Origin: Aquificota bacterium
Lineage (GTDB): Bacteria > Aquificota > Aquificia > Aquificales > Hydrogenothermaceae
Direction: 5' to 3'
Length of the DNA stretch: 15,743 nucleotides
NCBI GenBank assembly: GCA_013153765.1
Contig: JAADDT010000102.1
Location: forward strand, 1-15,743
The notes under the pieces: model-generated
Seen by the model: the letters and a program-made list of their open reading frames with translations, nothing else
What the model was told of the DNA's origin: nothing
Database searches by the model: none
Made by a program: the position numbers and the translations under genes
Shown: one piece after another, positions 15,503 to 15,743 of the stretch
Layout: each line of letters starts with the position of its first letter
How positions within the stretch are numbered: the first letter of the stretch is position 1

Positions 15503-15743
15503 TGGAAAACCTTTATAAGATTCCCAACCACGTTGCGGTAATAATGGACGGCAACGGCAGATGGGCAAGGAGAAGGGGACTGCCACGGGTTTACGGACAC
15601 AGGGAAGGTGCAAAACGGGTTGAGGAGCTTATAGAGACCGCAAATCAGGTTGGGATAAACTGGCTTACCGTTTTTGCCTTTTCCACCGAAAACTGGGGAA
15701 GACCTAAAGAGGAAGTGGACGCCATAATGTCCCTTCTGGTTGA
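15502..15743 (+). CDS. uppS: Isoprenyl (undecaprenyl) diphosphate synthase, 3' part cut off by window edge
   Basis: cis-Prenyltransferase that makes the undecaprenyl diphosphate carrier for peptidoglycan and other cell-wall sugars, by adding isopentenyl units to farnesyl diphosphate. Only the first 80 residues are present of about 230-250. The signature [15 protein letters not shown] (8-22) contains the catalytic Asp16. [16 protein letters not shown] and [11 protein letters not shown] follow, all diagnostic of UppS. The ATG overlaps the preceding stop by one base, so translation is probably coupled. Confidence 0.96.
   Translation, partial: MENLYKIPNHVAVIMDGNGRWARRRGLPRVYGHREGAKRVEELIETANQVGINWLTVFAFSTENWGRPKEEVDAIMSLLV

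Overview
This window looks like a piece of a chromosome from a thermophilic, chemolithoautotrophic, Gram-negative bacterium, most likely Aquificota. That placement is inferred from protein resemblance and gene content: an Aquifex-like FabG, an archaeal-type LeuD small subunit, an inositol-phosphate-type CDP-alcohol phosphatidyltransferase, Lys/Glu-rich proteins, an isolated trpF and many TTG starts. No rRNA marker is present. Coding density is very high, all genes are housekeeping or envelope genes, and I see no mobile element, CRISPR array, tRNA or rRNA. No gap between genes exceeds about 105 bases.

Layout. (1) 1-1846, minus: fatty-acid elongation operon fabG-acpP-fabF, with fabF cut by the window edge and an extended -10 promoter at 1881-1889. 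(2) 1920-2942, minus: a D-2-hydroxyacid (D-lactate-type) dehydrogenase. (3) 3046-7930, plus: a tight operon of leuD, a tandem-domain universal stress protein, a TPR lipoprotein, a LolB-like lipoprotein, trpF and a CDP-alcohol phosphatidyltransferase. Spacings run from 4 bases to overlaps of 4, 10 and 26 bases. (4) 7931-14705, minus, transcribed toward operon 3: diguanylate cyclase, rimO, then mtnA-yvcK-nadB-infC, the last four almost without spacing. The two opposed gene sets meet stop codon to stop codon with no base between. (5) 14783-15743, plus: a CpoB/YbgF-like coiled-coil TPR lipoprotein and uppS, cut by the window edge.

Several genes concern the envelope. FabF/ACP/FabG build acyl chains, the phosphatidyltransferase makes a phospholipid headgroup, UppS makes the undecaprenyl carrier, and three predicted lipoproteins (TPR, LolB-like, CpoB-like) probably act at the outer membrane or in the periplasm. 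The TPR lipoprotein plus LolB-like pair matches the LbcA-LolB gene pair of Pseudomonas and is the most interesting cluster.

Other points of note are an infC gene that has no ATG/GTG/TTG at the right place and appears to start at AUU, a diguanylate cyclase whose sensor resembles a zinc-binding CZB domain with its Cys replaced by Ser, and TTG starts for fabG, leuD, mtnA and rimO. No wholly new system is evident.
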